Made by a program: the position numbers and the translations under genes
Notes under the pieces: model-generated
The model's database searches: none
What the model was told of the DNA's origin: nothing
Seen by the model: only the letters and a program-made list of their open reading frames with translations
Source: Colwellia psychrerythraea
GTDB taxonomy: Bacteria; Pseudomonadota; Gammaproteobacteria; Enterobacterales; Alteromonadaceae
Direction: 5' to 3'
DNA: 64,000 bases
Assembly: GCF_000764225.1 (NCBI RefSeq)
Contig: NZ_JQED01000003.1
Coordinates: forward strand, 124,001 to 188,000
Shown here: piece by piece, positions 45,234 through 54,958 of the stretch
Layout of the letters: every line of letters starts with the position of its first letter
How positions within the stretch are numbered: the first letter of the stretch is position 1

Positions 45234-47093
45234 ATGCTTATCAAGAATAAATTAATTGCCAATACTGCTATCTTAGTGTTGGCCATGATCCTTATGTTAG
45301 TGCTACTGAATTATGAAAGTTCGGCTCTACAACATGATATTAATATTGCAAAAAGCATCGGTAATATTAAAGCGTCAGTACTTGAATTAAGACACGAAGA
45401 AAAAGATTTCTCTGCTCACAAGCAATTGAAAAACGCAGACCAATTCAATGAGCAGATGAAGAATGTGCAACGTCAAATTGATATGTTATCGGATGACTTT
45501 GCCGACGTTGGTCTTTCTATGCCTGAATTGGCGAGTATGGGAAATATTCTTGTTCAATATCAAGATCAGTTTTCTCACCTAGTCGCGTTACAAAAGAAGA
45601 TCGGCTTAAATGCCAAGTCGGGTTTGTATGGAGAGCTACGAGTAGCTGTACATAGCGTTGAGACGCTTATTGGTAAAGATAACTATCGTCTGCGTAGTGA
45701 GATGTTACAGCTTAGAAGAAACGAAAAAGATTTTATGTTACGTCTTGATGAAAAATATGTCGATAAACTCAATAATAATGTGAGTAAATTACTGGCCTCT
45801 GTGCAAGCAAGTAGTTTCTCTTTTGCTAAAAAGCAGGAAGTTAGCAAACTTATCAATGCCTACAAAAATGCTTTCTTAAATTTAGCGATATCTCAAAAAG
45901 AACTCGGTTATAACGATACAATGGGCAGCAGAAATAAAATGCGTAATGTCGTTTATCAAGTCGATAATGAATTGAAAAAATTACTATTGCATAGTGAAGC
46001 CGCCGTGAAAGAAGATGTTAAATTCATCAATACCTTAGCTTACAGTCTTTTTGCCATTGTGCTCGTCGTTGCTTTAGTTAGTGCTTGGTTAATCGGTAAG
46101 AGTATTTTAAATCGAATCAGCAGCTTACAAACTACTATGAATAACATTGCTCAAAGTAATGATTTAACGATTGAAGTTGATGTCAGTGGTGGAGATGAGT
46201 TATCTGAGATGGCAACTGTGTTTAACCATATGTTAACTAACTTTAGATCACTTATAGTAGAAGTAAATCATTCTGTAACAACACTTAATACTGCCACAGG
46301 AAATCTAGCTGAAAATATTTACAATGCTAATGAGGGCGTTGAAACTCAGATGCAACAGACAGATCTAGTGGCTACAGCCGTAACCGAAATGGTCGCAACG
46401 GTAGATGAAATTGCGACAAATACGAGAGAAGCAGCCTATAAAGCTGAGTTAACCAATAGTAATGCGGGTAAAGGGAAAGATGGGGTAGAGCAAACCATAA
46501 ACCAAATTGGCCAGCTATCAGATAAACTATTGGATTCAGAAAATGTCGTTAAAGAACTGGAAAAGGAGAGTGTAACGATTGCGTCGGTTTTGGGTGTTAT
46601 TCGTGGTATTGCAGAACAAACAAATTTACTGGCATTAAATGCGGCAATTGAGGCGGCAAGAGCTGGCGAGCAAGGTCGTGGTTTCGCTGTGGTTGCTGAT
46701 GAAGTGAGAACGCTTGCTAGTAGAACACAAGATTCAACGCAAGAGATAGAAACAATTATAGGTTTATTACAAAAACGAACTCAAGAAATAGTTACCCTGA
46801 TGGCACAATGTCGTAGTCAAGGTGAAGAAAGTGCTGAGCAAGCGAGCTCTGCTGGGGCAATGCTTGATGAAATAACCCAAGATGTTGCGTTGATTATGGA
46901 TATGAATAGTGCGATTGCCACGGCGATACAAGAGCAAAGCACCGTTGCTTCAGAAGTTAACCAACATGTCGTGATGATCAGGGATGTAACTGAGCAATCA
47001 GGTGACTCAGCTAAACAAAATGAGCAAATGAGTGAAGAACTGTCTCAACAGGCGCAAGTGCTTACCACAGAGGTTAGCCGCTTTACGGTATAA
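45234..47093 (+). CDS. Methyl-accepting chemotaxis protein
   Basis: About 619 residues from the ATG at 45234 (AAGG upstream); an ATG nine codons earlier is possible. TM1 (about 6-22) is followed by a helical periplasmic sensor of roughly 250 residues with a duplicated segment (LRHEEKDF and [16 protein letters not shown]), resembling helical-bimodular sensors. TM2 is near 270, then HAMP and a signalling domain with the hairpin tip [20 protein letters not shown] and the [15 protein letters not shown] segment. The ligand is not predictable. No che genes are adjacent. Confidence 0.93.
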   Translation: MLIKNKLIANTAILVLAMILMLVLLNYESSALQHDINIAKSIGNIKASVLELRHEEKDFSAHKQLKNADQFNEQMKNVQRQIDMLSDDFADVGLSMPELASMGNILVQYQDQFSHLVALQKKIGLNAKSGLYGELRVAVHSVETLIGKDNYRLRSEMLQLRRNEKDFMLRLDEKYVDKLNNNVSKLLASVQASSFSFAKKQEVSKLINAYKNAFLNLAISQKELGYNDTMGSRNKMRNVVYQVDNELKKLLLHSEAAVKEDVKFINTLAYSLFAIVLVVALVSAWLIGKSILNRISSLQTTMNNIAQSNDLTIEVDVSGGDELSEMATVFNHMLTNFRSLIVEVNHSVTTLNTATGNLAENIYNANEGVETQMQQTDLVATAVTEMVATVDEIATNTREAAYKAELTNSNAGKGKDGVEQTINQIGQLSDKLLDSENVVKELEKESVTIASVLGVIRGIAEQTNLLALNAAIEAARAGEQGRGFAVVADEVRTLASRTQDSTQEIETIIGLLQKRTQEIVTLMAQCRSQGEESAEQASSAGAMLDEITQDVALIMDMNSAIATAIQEQSTVASEVNQHVVMIRDVTEQSGDSAKQNEQMSEELSQQAQVLTTEVSRFTV

Positions 47094-47119
47094 AATTATC
47101 TTTTCAATAATGTAAATAA

Positions 47120-47157
47120 AAATGCCCCGACGCATTATGCGTTAGGGCATTTTTTTA
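47120..47157 (+). terminator. Terminator after the chemoreceptor
   Basis: AAAATGCCC and GGGCATTTT form the stem with inner ACGCA/TGCGT pairing, followed by seven T, about 25 bases after the stop. It may also serve the DUF971 gene from the other side. Confidence 0.88.
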
Positions 47158-47198
47158 GGTATAAAACGTGAAGTTAATATTGATTAAGCTTGCTGACT

Positions 47199-47576
47199 TT
47201 ATAACTGTTTAAAGTCTATCATTGCTTCACGAGAATGACCGCTGTCTTTGAGGTCACTTAAATAATCCTGCCATCGCCTTTCATATTCGAGGGTCAAAGT
47301 TTGCAGGTATTCTTCACTAAATATTGCACTATGGCCATCATCAAAGCGTAAGCGGTAACCATGTTTAGCGACACTTTCAATACCGGCTAAAAGTACATTC
47401 TTTTTATGACTAATTACTTGAATTTGACCGGCTTTATTCTTTTTAGCTGAATTTTCATCCGCGCTAATACGCAAATATTCAAAGCTTAGTTGAGTATTGG
47501 CGATATTCGCGTCAGCAGAAAACTCAATCGTTAGATTGCGCAAGGTATTATCTATAATAAAACCAGTAATTATCAT
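47199..47576 (-). CDS. DUF971 (gamma-butyrobetaine hydroxylase N-terminal-like) protein
   Basis: 125 residues. LTIEFSADANIANTQLSFEYLRISADE is the front of the DUF971 fold and GIESVAKHGYRLRFDDGHSAIFSEEYL is its signature. The family is often found after hslUV in gammaproteobacteria, as here (95 bases after hslU). Related domains bind zinc or iron-sulphur clusters in larger enzymes, but no clear metal cluster is visible here. Function unknown. Confidence 0.85.
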   Translation of the reverse strand: MIITGFIIDNTLRNLTIEFSADANIANTQLSFEYLRISADENSAKKNKAGQIQVISHKKNVLLAGIESVAKHGYRLRFDDGHSAIFSEEYLQTLTLEYERRWQDYLSDLKDSGHSREAMIDFKQL

Positions 47577-47671
47577 GGTAGTAAATCATCCAACCTTTTT
47601 CTTTATTAGCTACTCGGTACCTAATGGCGGGTAAATTAGCCCTATAGGTACCAAGGATAAGTACTCTGTTA

Positions 47672-49003
47672 TTAAAGAATAAAACGACTTAAATCTTCAT
47701 CTTTAACGACATCACTTAATATCTTATTTACATAAGCTTGATCTATGCTGATCGTCTCACCACTGTGTTGGTCAGCATTGAACGATAAATCTTCAACCAA
47801 ACGCTCCATCATAGTATGCAAACGACGAGCACCAATATTTTCAGTTGTCTCATTCACTTGCCAAGCTGAATCTGCAATGGCCTTAATGCCGTCATCGGTA
47901 AAGTTAACTGATACTCCCTCTGTCGCGAGTAAAGCGATATATTGCTCTGTAAGCGAAGCAAAGGGTTCTGTCAAAATGCGCACAAAATCATCAGCGGTTA
48001 ATGCCTGCAATTCTACCCGTATAGGCAAACGACCTTGTAACTCAGGGATTAAGTCAGATGGCTTAGTCATTTGAAAAGCGCCAGAAGCAATAAACAAGAT
48101 GTGATCTGTCTTGATCATGCCATGCTTAGTACTGACGGTTGAACCTTCTACTAATGGTAATAAGTCGCGCTGTACACCTTCACGAGAGACATCACCACCA
48201 CCTGAGTTATCAGCACGTTTACAGATTTTGTCAATTTCATCGATAAAAACAATACCATTTTGCTCTACAGCATCAATCGCTTTTTGTTTGATATCATCTT
48301 GATTAACTATTTTAGCGGCTTCTTCTTCCTGTAAAGCTTTTAAGGCATCTTTAATCTTAAGTTTACGCTTGTTTGTTTTATCACTAGACATGTTTTGGAA
48401 CATGTTTTGTAATTGAGAAGTCATATCTTCCATGCCAGGAGGTGCCATGATTTCAACACCCACTTGTGGTGCTGCTAAATCAAGTTCAACTTCTTTATCA
48501 TCTAATTTACCTTCGCGTAATTTTTTACGGAAAATTTGACGAGTATTGCTATCATCACTTTTTTCATCATTACCAAAGCCATCACGAGCTGGAGGTAAAA
48601 GAACGTCTAAAATTCGCTCTTCAGCAGCTTCTTCAGCAAGGTGTTTAACGCGGTCCATCTCACTTTCTTTCACTAACTTTATTGCCATATCGGCAAGATC
48701 ACGAATAATAGTTTCTACTTCTTTACCCACATAACCTACTTCAGTGAACTTAGTTGCTTCCACTTTGATAAATGGTGCATTGGCAAGTTTTGCCAAGCGA
48801 CGAGCTATCTCAGTTTTACCTACACCCGTTGGGCCAATCATTAAAATATTTTTAGGCGTTACTTCGTTACGTAAACCTTTATCAAGCTGCATTCTACGCC
48901 AGCGGTTTCTTAGCGCTATGGCAACCGCGCGTTTAGCATCGCTTTGACCAACAATGTGGCTATCTAATTCATGAACAATTTCACGTGGGGTCATATTTGA
49001 CAT
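47672..49003 (-). CDS. hslU: ATP-dependent protease ATPase subunit HslU (ClpY)
   Basis: 443-residue AAA+ unfoldase that feeds substrates to HslV, the same length as E. coli Hsl[17 protein letters not shown] starts the protein, Walker A is [15 protein letters not shown] near 57, the pore GYVG is near 91, the I-domain spans about 110-240, Walker B is VFIDEID near 253, and the C-terminal end EDLSRFIL inserts into HslV. It follows hslV by 74 bases. Confidence 0.97.
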   Translation of the reverse strand: MSNMTPREIVHELDSHIVGQSDAKRAVAIALRNRWRRMQLDKGLRNEVTPKNILMIGPTGVGKTEIARRLAKLANAPFIKVEATKFTEVGYVGKEVETIIRDLADMAIKLVKESEMDRVKHLAEEAAEERILDVLLPPARDGFGNDEKSDDSNTRQIFRKKLREGKLDDKEVELDLAAPQVGVEIMAPPGMEDMTSQLQNMFQNMSSDKTNKRKLKIKDALKALQEEEAAKIVNQDDIKQKAIDAVEQNGIVFIDEIDKICKRADNSGGGDVSREGVQRDLLPLVEGSTVSTKHGMIKTDHILFIASGAFQMTKPSDLIPELQGRLPIRVELQALTADDFVRILTEPFASLTEQYIALLATEGVSVNFTDDGIKAIADSAWQVNETTENIGARRLHTMMERLVEDLSFNADQHSGETISIDQAYVNKILSDVVKDEDLSRFIL

Positions 49004-49077
49004 TATTTATTCCTCGTTGTTGCCCAAGGAGTTATTTACTCATACTCAGGCAGCATATTAATCAGTTTCTGCTTAGA

Positions 49078-49596
49078 CTATAATTCGTCTATAGTCTGTT
49101 CTTGGTTGGTAAATACACAGATATTACCAGCAATAGTAAGCGACTTTTCTACTATTTCTTTGGCAGTTAATTCGGTATTTTCTAAGAGCGCTGTTGCGGC
49201 TGATTGGGCAAAATTGCCGCCACTGCCTATAGCTATAAGATCATGTTCAGGCTGAACAACATCACCGTTACCGGTAATAATTAATGATGCTGTTTCGTCA
49301 GCGACTGCAAGTAAAGCTTCAAGTTTTCTCAATGCTCGATCACTTCGCCAGTCTTTGGCAAGCTCTACGGCGGCTTTAGTTAAATGGCCTTGATGTTGCT
49401 CAAGCTTACTTTCAAAACGCTCAAATAATGTAAAAGCATCGGCGGTGCCACCGGCAAAACCAGCTAGAACTTTACCATTATATAAGCGGCGTACTTTGCG
49501 GGCATTTCCCTTCATTACGGTATTGCCAAGTGATACTTGACCATCACCACCAATAGCCACTTTGCCATTACGTCTAACTGAAACGATAGTAGTCAC
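49078..49596 (-). CDS. hslV: ATP-dependent protease peptidase subunit HslV (ClpQ)
   Basis: 172 residues. After Met removal the N-terminal Thr (MTTIVSVRR) is the nucleophile, as in proteasome beta subunits. [30 protein letters not shown] and [13 protein letters not shown] match HslV over its length. First of the hslVU pair; ftsN lies 345 bases upstream across a repeat. Confidence 0.97.
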   Translation of the reverse strand: MTTIVSVRRNGKVAIGGDGQVSLGNTVMKGNARKVRRLYNGKVLAGFAGGTADAFTLFERFESKLEQHQGHLTKAAVELAKDWRSDRALRKLEALLAVADETASLIITGNGDVVQPEHDLIAIGSGGNFAQSAATALLENTELTAKEIVEKSLTIAGNICVFTNQEQTIDEL

Positions 49597-49710
49597 ATTA
49601 ACCTCATTTTAACTCAATTCTTTGATGTTAATGTAATTGGGATCTTTACTGGTTTTTCAAGGAGTGCGATGAATATAATACCCTTTATCAATCAATATGC
49701 AGGTTTCAGA

Positions 49711-49803
49711 GTGCTTGAGCTATTTCAATTCTAGGCGCTGTGATGTAATAAGGGTTATTCCCTTATAAGTCACAGTAACGATGAAGTGATGTTGCTCAAG
49801 CAC
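49711..49803. repeat. 93-bp palindromic intergenic repeat
   Basis: Perfect 10-base terminal inverted repeats GTGCTTGAGC and GCTCAAGCAC enclose CTGTGA...TCACAG and, inside that, ATAAGGG-TTATT-CCCTTAT, three nested hairpins on one axis. The flanks (49680 on the left, to about 49835 on the right) look like part of the same unit. It resembles REP-like elements of marine Alteromonadales. It fills the ftsN-hslV gap (49597-49941), where no gene is visible. Confidence 0.65.
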
Positions 49804-49941
49804 TTCTTCGATGGGTTTAAAATTACTTTATACGGCGTTAATTAATCAAAGCATAGAATGACTATGCTTAGATTATTTTTCTTGCCTAAAGTCATTTTAA
49901 TTCCCACTGAAATCCTACACTTTGAATGGTAACGGGTATAA

Positions 49942-50517
49942 TTATCGCCACAACCAAATTTGACAGTAATTAATATTGTTACGTTTGAGTTTGTGTTTAT
50001 CTTTTTCAGCAAGGCGTTTGCGCGGGTAAGGGCCTAAGAAAACTTTATGCCAAGTGCCATTTTTACCTGTCACACTTTTTACTTGCGCTTCAAGTCCTGA
50101 AAAGGCAATGCGTGCTTTTAGGGTTTCTGCCTGCTTTTGTGTTTTGAATGAACCACATTGCATTTTGTAAGGCCCTTTTTCTTCAACCTTATATTCACCG
50201 ACTTCAATTTCTTTAGTTTCTAAATCTTTAACATAAGTCCACTTTTCTTTAGGGGGCTTAGGTAATTCATCTGTTTTACTTGATGCTTTTTTGTCTTTTG
50301 TCGTTTTTATTGGTTCAATTAATGGTGTCTTCGTGCTGGGATCTGTTTTTAACGACCACAAGCCATATGAAAATACACCAATGAGTACTATGAGTAATAA
50401 GCTAATTAGTTTCGCTTTAAGGGGGATGCCGCTAGCGTTATTTGACGCTTTTTTACCATTGCGAGTATTTTTTTTCTTTTTTGCGGGGGCGCGGGAAACG
50501 TAATCTTGATTAGCCAT
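49942..50517 (-). CDS. ftsN: FtsN-like cell-division protein with SPOR domain
   Basis: 191 residues: a basic cytoplasmic start (APAKKKKNTRNGKK), one transmembrane helix (about 33-50, LISLLLIVLIGVFSYGLW), a Lys/Pro-rich linker, and a C-terminal SPOR domain (YKMQCGSFKTQKQAETLKAR near 115, then FLGPYPRKRLAEKDK) that binds denuded glycan at the septum. Shorter than E. coli FtsN (319). Position before hslVU and after priA supports FtsN. Confidence 0.9.
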   Translation of the reverse strand: MANQDYVSRAPAKKKKNTRNGKKASNNASGIPLKAKLISLLLIVLIGVFSYGLWSLKTDPSTKTPLIEPIKTTKDKKASSKTDELPKPPKEKWTYVKDLETKEIEVGEYKVEEKGPYKMQCGSFKTQKQAETLKARIAFSGLEAQVKSVTGKNGTWHKVFLGPYPRKRLAEKDKHKLKRNNINYCQIWLWR

Positions 50518-50602
50518 GAAGTGCGGAGAGTCGCTAAGAGGAAAATTTTAGCTAGTGTAACCGAGCTGACATAAAAAAACACGGTTACCTTAGGCTTTTT
50601 TG

Positions 50603-52813
50603 TTACCAATTAAGATCGATAGGGTCAATGTCCAAACTCCAACGAACCTTTCCCAGCCATTCATTGTCAGGAATTTGTGCTAGTAATTGCAATATTCCGC
50701 GATGTAAAACTTTTCGTGATGTCGCTTGTATGATCAAATGATACCTAAATTTCCCTGCTTTTTTCTCCATTGCTGCCGGGACCGGACCAGCAAACTCACA
50801 GCCATCTAATGATTGTAGCGTTAAAGCTCGTAGAAACTTCTCTGGGTAAGAAGGATAATTAGCATCCGCTCGTAATAAAGCTTGAAAAGTATAGGGTGGT
50901 AACCGGGCTTGCTGTCGTTCTGTGAGTGCTTGATGGGCAAAATGGTGGTAGCCATTGTGTACTAAATCTTGTAATAAAGGATGATCAACAAAACTACTTT
51001 GCACTAATACTTTGCCTGGTTTACTTGCACGACCAGCTCGACCAGCTACTTGAATGAGTAATTGAGCCATTTGCTCACTTGCGCGAAAATCAAAACTAAA
51101 TAAAGCACCATCAACATCGAGCACTGCGACTAATGTGACATCAGGGAAGTGATGTCCTTTAGCTAACATTTGTGTACCAACTAATAATTGATGTTTCTTA
51201 TCACTGACTTCTTGTAATAATTTTGTCAATTCCCCTTTTTTACGTGTGCTATCTCGATCTATACGTACAATGGAGCTCTCAGGAAATAAGTCTTCCAATC
51301 GAGACTCTAATTGCTCTGTTCCTTGGCCTAGCGGCGCGATACGAATACTGCCACAACTAGGACATTGGGGAGGAATACGTTTTTGACTGCCACAATGATG
51401 ACAAATCAATAGTTGCTGCTTTTGGTGTAAAGTATAAGGTTTATCACAACGTTGGCACTCCGCAAGCCAGTGACACTCTTGGCAATTTATTGCTGGTGCA
51501 TAACCTCGACGGTTTAAAAATAATAATACTTGTTCACCACGCGCTAAGGTTTGTTTCATTTCTTGTTTAAGCGTACCAGATAAGCCAAACTCGACTTGTT
51601 GCTGGTTCATATCAATAAGGGCTATTTTGGCTTTATTACTTTTACCTGCGCGATTGACTAGTTGGTGGTAGCTATATTTTCCCGATAACGCATTTTGTAA
51701 TGATTCAAAACTAGGCGTGGCAGTGCCTAAAACTATTGGGATATTTAATTGTCTTGCGCGCAAAATAGCCATATCTCGACAGTGGTAGCGAAAGCTATCT
51801 TGCTGCTTTAATGAGGAATCATGTTCTTCATCAATAATGATCAGCCCAAGACGATGTAACGGGGTAAAAACGGCTGAACGAGTGCCAATAACAATAGCGG
51901 CACTGCCTTGCTGAGCACTTAGCCAGGTGGCCAAACGTTCTTTATCATTTAGTCCTGAGTGGTGTAATGCAATGGGCACATTAAAACGTTGCTCAAAACG
52001 ATTTAATGTTTGAGGTGTTAAGCCTATTTCTGGCACTATCACTAGTACTTGCTGATTATTGGCTAGAACCTCTTCCATAGCTTGCAAATAGACTTCTGTT
52101 TTACCACTGCCAGTCACTCCATCAATTAGATGACAGGAAAACTGTGCTAAAGAATGGTTGATAGCACTAACAATAATGGCTTGTTCACTGGAAAGTACTA
52201 ATCTGTCAGCTTGATTAAGCGTGTCTTCTTGCCAAGTATATTGCTCGGCCAGCTGTTCTTTTTCAATAATTAACCCTTTACTCTGTAAAGCGTTAAGTTG
52301 AGTTTTGCTATAGCCTAATGTACGTAATTCTACCCAGCTGATACCATGGTGGCTGCTAATTATTTGATAAAGAGCGAATTGTTTTGCAGCTTTCTTCTTT
52401 AATTTATCTAATATAATATTGGTATCATCGCGTGGGCATTGTGCTTGCCACACCATGGGAGGGCTTAAGGTAATATTTTCAATTTTTCGCAGTAAAATAG
52501 GCAAGGCTTGCTGGAAAACATCGCCAAAAGGGTGGTGGTAATAATGAGCACATAATTGTAAAAAGCTAACCAGTGACTGACTTAAATTGAAGTTATCGTT
52601 GAGGCGAGTTGTAATATCTTTTACCTTACTTACTTCAAAATCACATTGTGCTTGTGCATCAATAACAATACCAATCACTTTTCTCGGACCAAAAGAGACA
52701 GCAACGCGTTCACCAACTTTAATCGCGGGAGAACTTAGTGTTTCTGGTACTCGATAAGTAAATAACTGTCGCATAGGAACAGGGATGGCAACTTGAATGT
52801 ATTGTTCAGGCAC
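50603..52813 (-). CDS. priA: Primosomal replication-restart helicase PriA
   Basis: 736 residues (E. coli 732). A 3'-DNA-binding N-terminal domain is followed by a superfamily 2 helicase core with Walker A DGVTGSGKTEVYLQ near 232, IIDEEHDSSLKQQD near 325, GTATPSFESL, and the zinc-binding insertion with paired cysteines (CQECHWLAECQRC, CHHCGSQKRIPPQCPSC). VAGRAGRASKPG is motif VI. It reloads DnaB at stalled forks; dnaB itself lies 3 kb away. Divergent from rpmE. Confidence 0.97.
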   Translation of the reverse strand: MPEQYIQVAIPVPMRQLFTYRVPETLSSPAIKVGERVAVSFGPRKVIGIVIDAQAQCDFEVSKVKDITTRLNDNFNLSQSLVSFLQLCAHYYHHPFGDVFQQALPILLRKIENITLSPPMVWQAQCPRDDTNIILDKLKKKAAKQFALYQIISSHHGISWVELRTLGYSKTQLNALQSKGLIIEKEQLAEQYTWQEDTLNQADRLVLSSEQAIIVSAINHSLAQFSCHLIDGVTGSGKTEVYLQAMEEVLANNQQVLVIVPEIGLTPQTLNRFEQRFNVPIALHHSGLNDKERLATWLSAQQGSAAIVIGTRSAVFTPLHRLGLIIIDEEHDSSLKQQDSFRYHCRDMAILRARQLNIPIVLGTATPSFESLQNALSGKYSYHQLVNRAGKSNKAKIALIDMNQQQVEFGLSGTLKQEMKQTLARGEQVLLFLNRRGYAPAINCQECHWLAECQRCDKPYTLHQKQQLLICHHCGSQKRIPPQCPSCGSIRIAPLGQGTEQLESRLEDLFPESSIVRIDRDSTRKKGELTKLLQEVSDKKHQLLVGTQMLAKGHHFPDVTLVAVLDVDGALFSFDFRASEQMAQLLIQVAGRAGRASKPGKVLVQSSFVDHPLLQDLVHNGYHHFAHQALTERQQARLPPYTFQALLRADANYPSYPEKFLRALTLQSLDGCEFAGPVPAAMEKKAGKFRYHLIIQATSRKVLHRGILQLLAQIPDNEWLGKVRWSLDIDPIDLNW

Positions 52814-53130
52814 TGTTAATTAACTGATTATAGTTGATAATGGTTAGCGCTATTTTGCCCCGTGTAATGAATACTGCCAAGTAACAATATCGCTTATGCC
52901 CTAAATAACCTAAAGATGTCTTTTTTTAGCCACTTTGAGCTTATTTATGTTGCAGTTAATCAGGCTATCCTTTATTATTCGCCCCCATTAATTTTTAACT
53001 ACGTATGGTGCTTGGCATTTCGGTTTCCTGATAGAATCAATTTTCTAAGAATATATTCTTGTAAGTAAACAATAAGTAAATGGCTAAGTGGCGATGCGCC
53101 CAATTTCTCTTTAAAGAGATAGAGGTTCCC
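52814..53130. promoter_or_regulatory. Divergent priA/rpmE region
   Basis: 317 bases without a gene. An extended -10 (TG-A-TAGAAT, 53029-53037) with a poor -35 (TTGGCA, 14 bases further) is the best rpmE promoter candidate. A 14-base palindrome AAGAATATATTCTT lies at 53047-53060, just downstream, where it could be an operator or the transcript start. Confidence 0.4.
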
Positions 53131-53343
53131 ATGAAAAAAGATATCCATCCTAATTACGTTGAATTCAATGCAACTTGTTCTTGTGGTAATGTTGTAAAGA
53201 CTCGTTCTACTGTTGGTAAAGACATGCACTTAGACGTATGTTCTGCTTGTCACCCATTCTACACTGGTAAGCAAAAAGCTGCTGAGACTGGTGGTCGTGT
53301 TGATAAATTCAACAAACGTTTTGCTGCACTTGGTAAGAAGTAA
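53131..53343 (+). CDS. rpmE: 50S ribosomal protein L31 (zinc-binding type)
   Basis: 70 residues. [20 protein letters not shown] starts as in E. coli L31; Cys pairs CSCG and [13 protein letters not shown] carry the zinc site, marking the zinc-replete paralogue rather than the zinc-free YkgM type. The C-terminus RVDKFNKRF is typical. AGAGG lies six bases before the ATG. Confidence 0.97.
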   Translation: MKKDIHPNYVEFNATCSCGNVVKTRSTVGKDMHLDVCSACHPFYTGKQKAAETGGRVDKFNKRFAALGKK

Positions 53344-53370
53344 ATACTTCTTCTTTTGTAGAGAACGTAA

Positions 53371-53399
53371 AAAAAAAGCGCCTACGGGCGCTTTTTTTG
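53371..53399 (+). terminator. Terminator of rpmE
   Basis: AGCGCC and GGGCGCT form a short GC stem flanked by seven A and seven T, 27 bases after the stop; it can work in both directions. Confidence 0.9.
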
Positions 53400-53614
53400 T
53401 GCCCATAATTTGATGGGCTGTGTCATCTCTATATTTCTTGTAAATGACAAACATCAACTAATCTAATACGTCTAAGGACAAAGAGGGTAGTGTAAAGTTA
53501 TGTTTAATCGATTTTCACCAACCTTTTATCAAATACTCTTTAAACCTTTTTATCGTGTAAGGTATCTTAGTTAATATCTCATCTTAATGTAGATAGCTAA
53601 AAGGGGAAATTATT

Positions 53615-53647
53615 TTGAATCAGATAGAGACTTTAGCTTTTGGATAG
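53615..53647 (+). other. Ten-codon frame overlapping the start of the ECF sigma gene
   Basis: A strong AAGGGG ribosome site (53601-53606) is placed correctly for a TTG at 53615 that opens a frame of ten codons (LNQIETLAFG) ending in TAG at 53645-53647. The TAG overlaps the first codons of the sigma gene, which begins in the next frame. It may be a coupling minicistron. Alternatively the sigma gene truly starts here and one T of the TTTT at 53638-53641 is extra. Confidence 0.45.
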
Positions 53648-54293
53648 CCAAACAAAGCAAGATAAGCAAGTGATTGATATAAAGGCGCGCTTAAGTGCCA
53701 ATAAAGTTGTTCACTCTGGTGAGAGTGATGATGAATCGTTATGGATAATAGAAGCCAAGCAAGGCTCACAAACTGCTTTTTATCAACTTTATGAAAAATA
53801 TCATCGACGAATTTATGCCTTGTGCTGGCGAATGTTAGCAGACAAAGACAGTGCTGAAGATGTTTGCCAAGAAGTTTTTGTCGTGTTGTGGCAAAAAATT
53901 AATAATTTTCGTGGCGAAAGTAAATTTAGTACTTGGCTATATAGTGTTGCGACCAATGTAGTGCTAGGCCACTTACGTAAACATAAAAACTGGCTACAAC
54001 GTGTTTTTAGTATTGAAGAGCAAGGGGCAAATGTCGCAGAGCCTCATGTCGGGTTAACTGATGATTCAATGCTTACTATGTTAGACCAACATATTGCCTG
54101 TTTACCTGAGCGCGCCCGTTTAGTTTTTGTTTTGTTTGCTGTAGAGGGATATCGCCATGAGGAAATTGCCGCAATGTTAAAAATGGCTGTAGGTTCAAGT
54201 AAATCCCAATATCACAGAGCAAAAAGTTTATTAAAAGAATCATTGATAGCAAATGGTTTTGTATCAATTGAGGAGGAAATAAACCATGAGTAA
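53640..54293 (+). CDS. ECF-type RNA polymerase sigma factor
   Basis: 217 residues. Region 2 lies in FYQLYEKYHRRIYALCWRML and DSAEDVCQEVFVVLWQKI (about 56-100), followed by RGESKFSTWLYSVATN, and region 4 in LPERARLVFVLFAVEGYRHEEIAAML (about 156-185). Typical of extracytoplasmic-function sigma factors with short N-termini. The annotated start is a TTG with no ribosome site of its own; a GTG ten codons later is possible. The last 8 bases overlap the next gene, a likely anti-sigma factor. Confidence 0.9.
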   Translation: MDSQTKQDKQVIDIKARLSANKVVHSGESDDESLWIIEAKQGSQTAFYQLYEKYHRRIYALCWRMLADKDSAEDVCQEVFVVLWQKINNFRGESKFSTWLYSVATNVVLGHLRKHKNWLQRVFSIEEQGANVAEPHVGLTDDSMLTMLDQHIACLPERARLVFVLFAVEGYRHEEIAAMLKMAVGSSKSQYHRAKSLLKESLIANGFVSIEEEINHE

Positions 54294-54876
54294 AGACATA
54301 CCTCAAGAAGCAGTAACTTCAAAAAGTGCAGGCTTAGCAAAGGTCGTATCTGATAAAAGCCTTGCTGTGCTAGTGGAAAAGTTACCAAATGAAATGATTC
54401 CCGAACGAGATTTGTGGCCAGGCATAGAGCGGGCTATTGGCCAGAAAAGCCAAGAAAGCCAGGTAGGCCAACAGCGTAATACCTTTGTGCCAGGAGCCTG
54501 GGCCGCCTCTATAGCACTGGTAGTCCTATTGTCATGGTTTACTTTTTCACCTGACATAAAGGATAACAGTGGCGCAGCATTGGTAAATGCACAAGGTGAT
54601 AGTGGCATTACGCAGGGACAGTTAGTTAATTTTATGCAACAAAGTTTTAAGCAACAAAAGCAGACATTATTAGCAAGTTATGGTCAGCCGACCACAGATA
54701 AACTGCCCGTTGCAATGCAGCAAGAATTAAAGCAATTAGCAGATGCAAGAGCATCAATAAAAAAAGCCCTATTAACGGATGAAAACAATGTCGACTTACT
54801 TAATTTATTAGACTTTACACAGCAACAAGAACTAAAGCTGCTACAGCAGTTATATCGCCAATATCAAGTAATTTAG
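54286..54876 (+). CDS. Single-pass membrane protein, probable anti-sigma factor
   Basis: 196 residues. A cytoplasmic part (about 1-70) is followed by one transmembrane helix (about 70-85, AWAASIALVVLLSWF) and a periplasmic helical tail rich in Gln. It starts inside the sigma gene (8-base overlap) with an AGGAGG ribosome site, so production is coupled. This topology and position are those of anti-sigma factors; the zinc-finger (ZAS) motif is absent, and I do not recognise a named family. ERDLWPGIERAI resembles segments of other proposed ECF anti-sigma proteins. Confidence 0.72.
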   Translation: MSKDIPQEAVTSKSAGLAKVVSDKSLAVLVEKLPNEMIPERDLWPGIERAIGQKSQESQVGQQRNTFVPGAWAASIALVVLLSWFTFSPDIKDNSGAALVNAQGDSGITQGQLVNFMQQSFKQQKQTLLASYGQPTTDKLPVAMQQELKQLADARASIKKALLTDENNVDLLNLLDFTQQQELKLLQQLYRQYQVI

Positions 54877-54958
54877 CTAATGATCAGCTTAACGCCAAGT
54901 ACAGTTAACTAAATCAGTTTTGCTAACACAGAAATAAATAGCTACGAAAGAGGCTCTT

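Noticed and set aside
53047..53060. 14-base palindrome AAGAATATATTCTT before rpmE as a zinc-regulator (Zur) site
   Set aside because: It does not resemble a Zur box, and this L31 is the zinc-binding form; AT-rich palindromes are common in this DNA.
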